Made by a program: the position numbers and the translations under genes. The notes beneath the pieces were generated by a model. It saw only the letters and a list, made by a program, of their open reading frames with translations. It made no database searches and was not told where the DNA came from. Below, piece after piece: positions 62,644-64,000 of a stretch of DNA of 64,000 nt (position 1 is the stretch's first letter; each line of letters opens with the position of its first letter). The stretch is taken from assembly GCF_022201045.2 (NCBI RefSeq), contig NC_068562.1:4464001-4528000 (forward strand), read 5' to 3'. This stretch comes from Citrus sinensis (lineage: Eukaryota; Streptophyta; Magnoliopsida; Sapindales; Rutaceae).

Positions 62644-64000
62644 CTATTATCAGAATCTAAACTATTAGAGAAAGAGAAGAGGAATGATATATATAAAGAG
62701 GAGGTTCACAAAGTAAGATTCAGGATGGGAGGGTGATGAGAAGAAGATTGCACGTGGAGAACAAGAAATGTCTTTGGAGATGTGAAAGAGACATAAATTT
62801 CAACACTCACTACTTTCCAGTATTTAGAAAAAAATAATCACAATACACAAGAAAGAAGATTATCTTGACTTTGACCATCAATTTCCAGTAATGTAGGATT
62901 TTGACTACGAGATTATAATTGGATTAGACTATTTAAAATTCGCACCTCGTTTAAACTCAAGTTTAGCCAAGCATAAAAGGAGAAAACAAGCTTGAATAGG
63001 CACGCAAGCTTAAAACCCAATGGATAGCTAAGTTCAATTGAATGCAAGTCTGTAAGTTACTCCTAATTGACTTGAACCAATAGGAATTATAATTACACTT
63101 AAGCGAAAAAACCTGAAACACAGATGTATATTTTACAGGATGCTAAGCACGCTCTGCCTTTACAAGACAAACTTGTGTTTAACAAAATTGTTCATGAAAT
63201 ATTTTTCTTCCATTTCATGTTTTATCTGAAGTCAACTTCCATATATCATTGTTCACCTCTCTTAACTTTCATAGAGCTCCTTTCTCACCTTAATCTGGGA
63301 GGGTGTTTAATTTACATACTGAATAGTGTAACTTTCATTCAATTATTTCATTATGAACCCAAGAATTGAGTTTAATTAGAATAGTATGACAGTTTACCTT
63401 CCATATGAATCCAAGAATAAAGGCATATAAATTTTCGGTTTTCCTAGGTCATAAAACATTCATATGCCCTTGATAGGATCAGCCAAAAATATCCTAACAT
63501 TACGAGGATCATGTTCTGATCCTTCGGAAACTAACCATGTCTTGTTGTAATATATGTTTTGTTTGCTTAGCTCTGAAAAACCATCATAAAATGATAAACA
63601 ATGCTTTAAATCATCATCTGAAAATTTTATCAGCGCTCCTTTCAGCATATATTAACCCCCTACTATAGGCCGCTTCCACTTGAAAGCATGCAGTTGTACT
63701 ACATATACTTACCGCAAAATGCATCTATGGGACATCAAACGGGAAAATCATTCATCCTCAGTTAAAATCCAATAAATGAACAATCATGGACAGAAAGAAG
63801 TTATGCAGAGATGGAGAATTAAAGCCAAGAGAGGAAGGCTTCGTAGTCAAATTCCAGGAGCAAGAACTAGATCATCATATAAGCAGAATGTGTTAACTGA
63901 ATAATAGATGTACGTTATTATTTATTGCTACCTATCCAGTTCCTCTCCCTGCAACCATATGCATGAAACAGTCTTTTTGTGGAATAGTTTTAGCATATCA
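62644..64000. other. Inside the APS kinase gene, probably one long intron
   Basis: No exon encoding the expected GCVIWITGLSGSG-type segment was seen on the minus strand. A 62-codon minus-strand frame at 63460-63648 shows no known domain. This is most simply a long AT-rich intron. Confidence 0.45.

Noticed and set aside
63460-63648. Minus-strand frame of 62 codons inside the APS kinase intron
   Set aside because: Composition looks protein-like (FSDDDLKHCLSFYDG), but no family was recognised and no splice partners were found. It could be a diverged repeat fragment; too weak to annotate.
63944-63960. Possible 17-nt minus-strand exon upstream of the APS kinase exons
   Set aside because: Acceptor- and donor-like sequences bound it, but the encoded residues do not match the expected APS kinase segment before KSTLACAL.

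Overview
The window is nuclear DNA of a flowering plant. Its genes are split by many short AT-rich GT-AG introns and separated by AT-rich spacers carrying small DNA transposons and broken LINE pieces. The protein set points to a eudicot, most likely a rosid; Citrus or a relative is my guess from general sequence character and is not proven. No prokaryotic-style operon, CRISPR array, rRNA or convincing tRNA was seen.

Layout from left to right. 1.3-7.5 kb: a chloroplast N-acetylglutamate synthase gene (+) with a second, diverged copy of its first exon upstream. 8.5-11.1 kb: the complex I subunit NDUFS4/FRO1 (-). 12.5-15.4 kb: a TRB/single-Myb-histone telomere-binding protein (+). 18.2-18.7 kb: an organelle (probably mitochondrial) ribosomal protein bL12 (-). 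18.8-19.6 kb: a 171-bp Mutator-like MITE and a LINE tail. 20.2-24.9 kb: a DG1-like PPR protein (+). 25.8-27.3 kb: a MITE-like repeat and a LINE fossil. 27.8-31.7 kb: the ARL8 GTPase (-). 34.5-35.2 kb: a long palindromic Mutator-like element. 35.9-38.3 kb: an uncharacterised multi-pass membrane protein (+). 39.8-43.4 kb: a GH43 exo-galactosidase-like Golgi enzyme (+). 46.3-47.8 kb: the GRAS factor SHORT-ROOT (-). 51.9-56.0 kb: the U-box/cyclophilin protein PUB49/CYP65 (-), divergent from an uncharacterised protein at 56.5-58.1 kb (+). 61.5 kb to the right edge: the 3' part of an adenylyl-sulfate kinase (-).

The genes do not form one pathway; they are housekeeping and developmental genes. Their order is informative. 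From memory of Arabidopsis locus numbers, it interleaves two Arabidopsis segments, At5g67590 down to At5g67520 and At4g37670 down to At4g37650, both running monotonically. This is what is expected if the window keeps the order that existed before the Arabidopsis alpha duplication and later reciprocal gene loss.

I found no convincing undescribed biological system. The most useful leads are the possible alternative first exon of NAGS, a frame-preserving 33-nt candidate cassette exon in PUB49, a tandem 10-residue repeat in the TRB linker, an upstream ORF crossing the leader intron of the GH43 gene, two Mutator-like MITEs with exact 10-bp target duplications, and the membrane protein at 35.9 kb, whose layout resembles tweety/prominin proteins. 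Exon boundaries were read by eye from splice sites and reading frame, with no transcript evidence.
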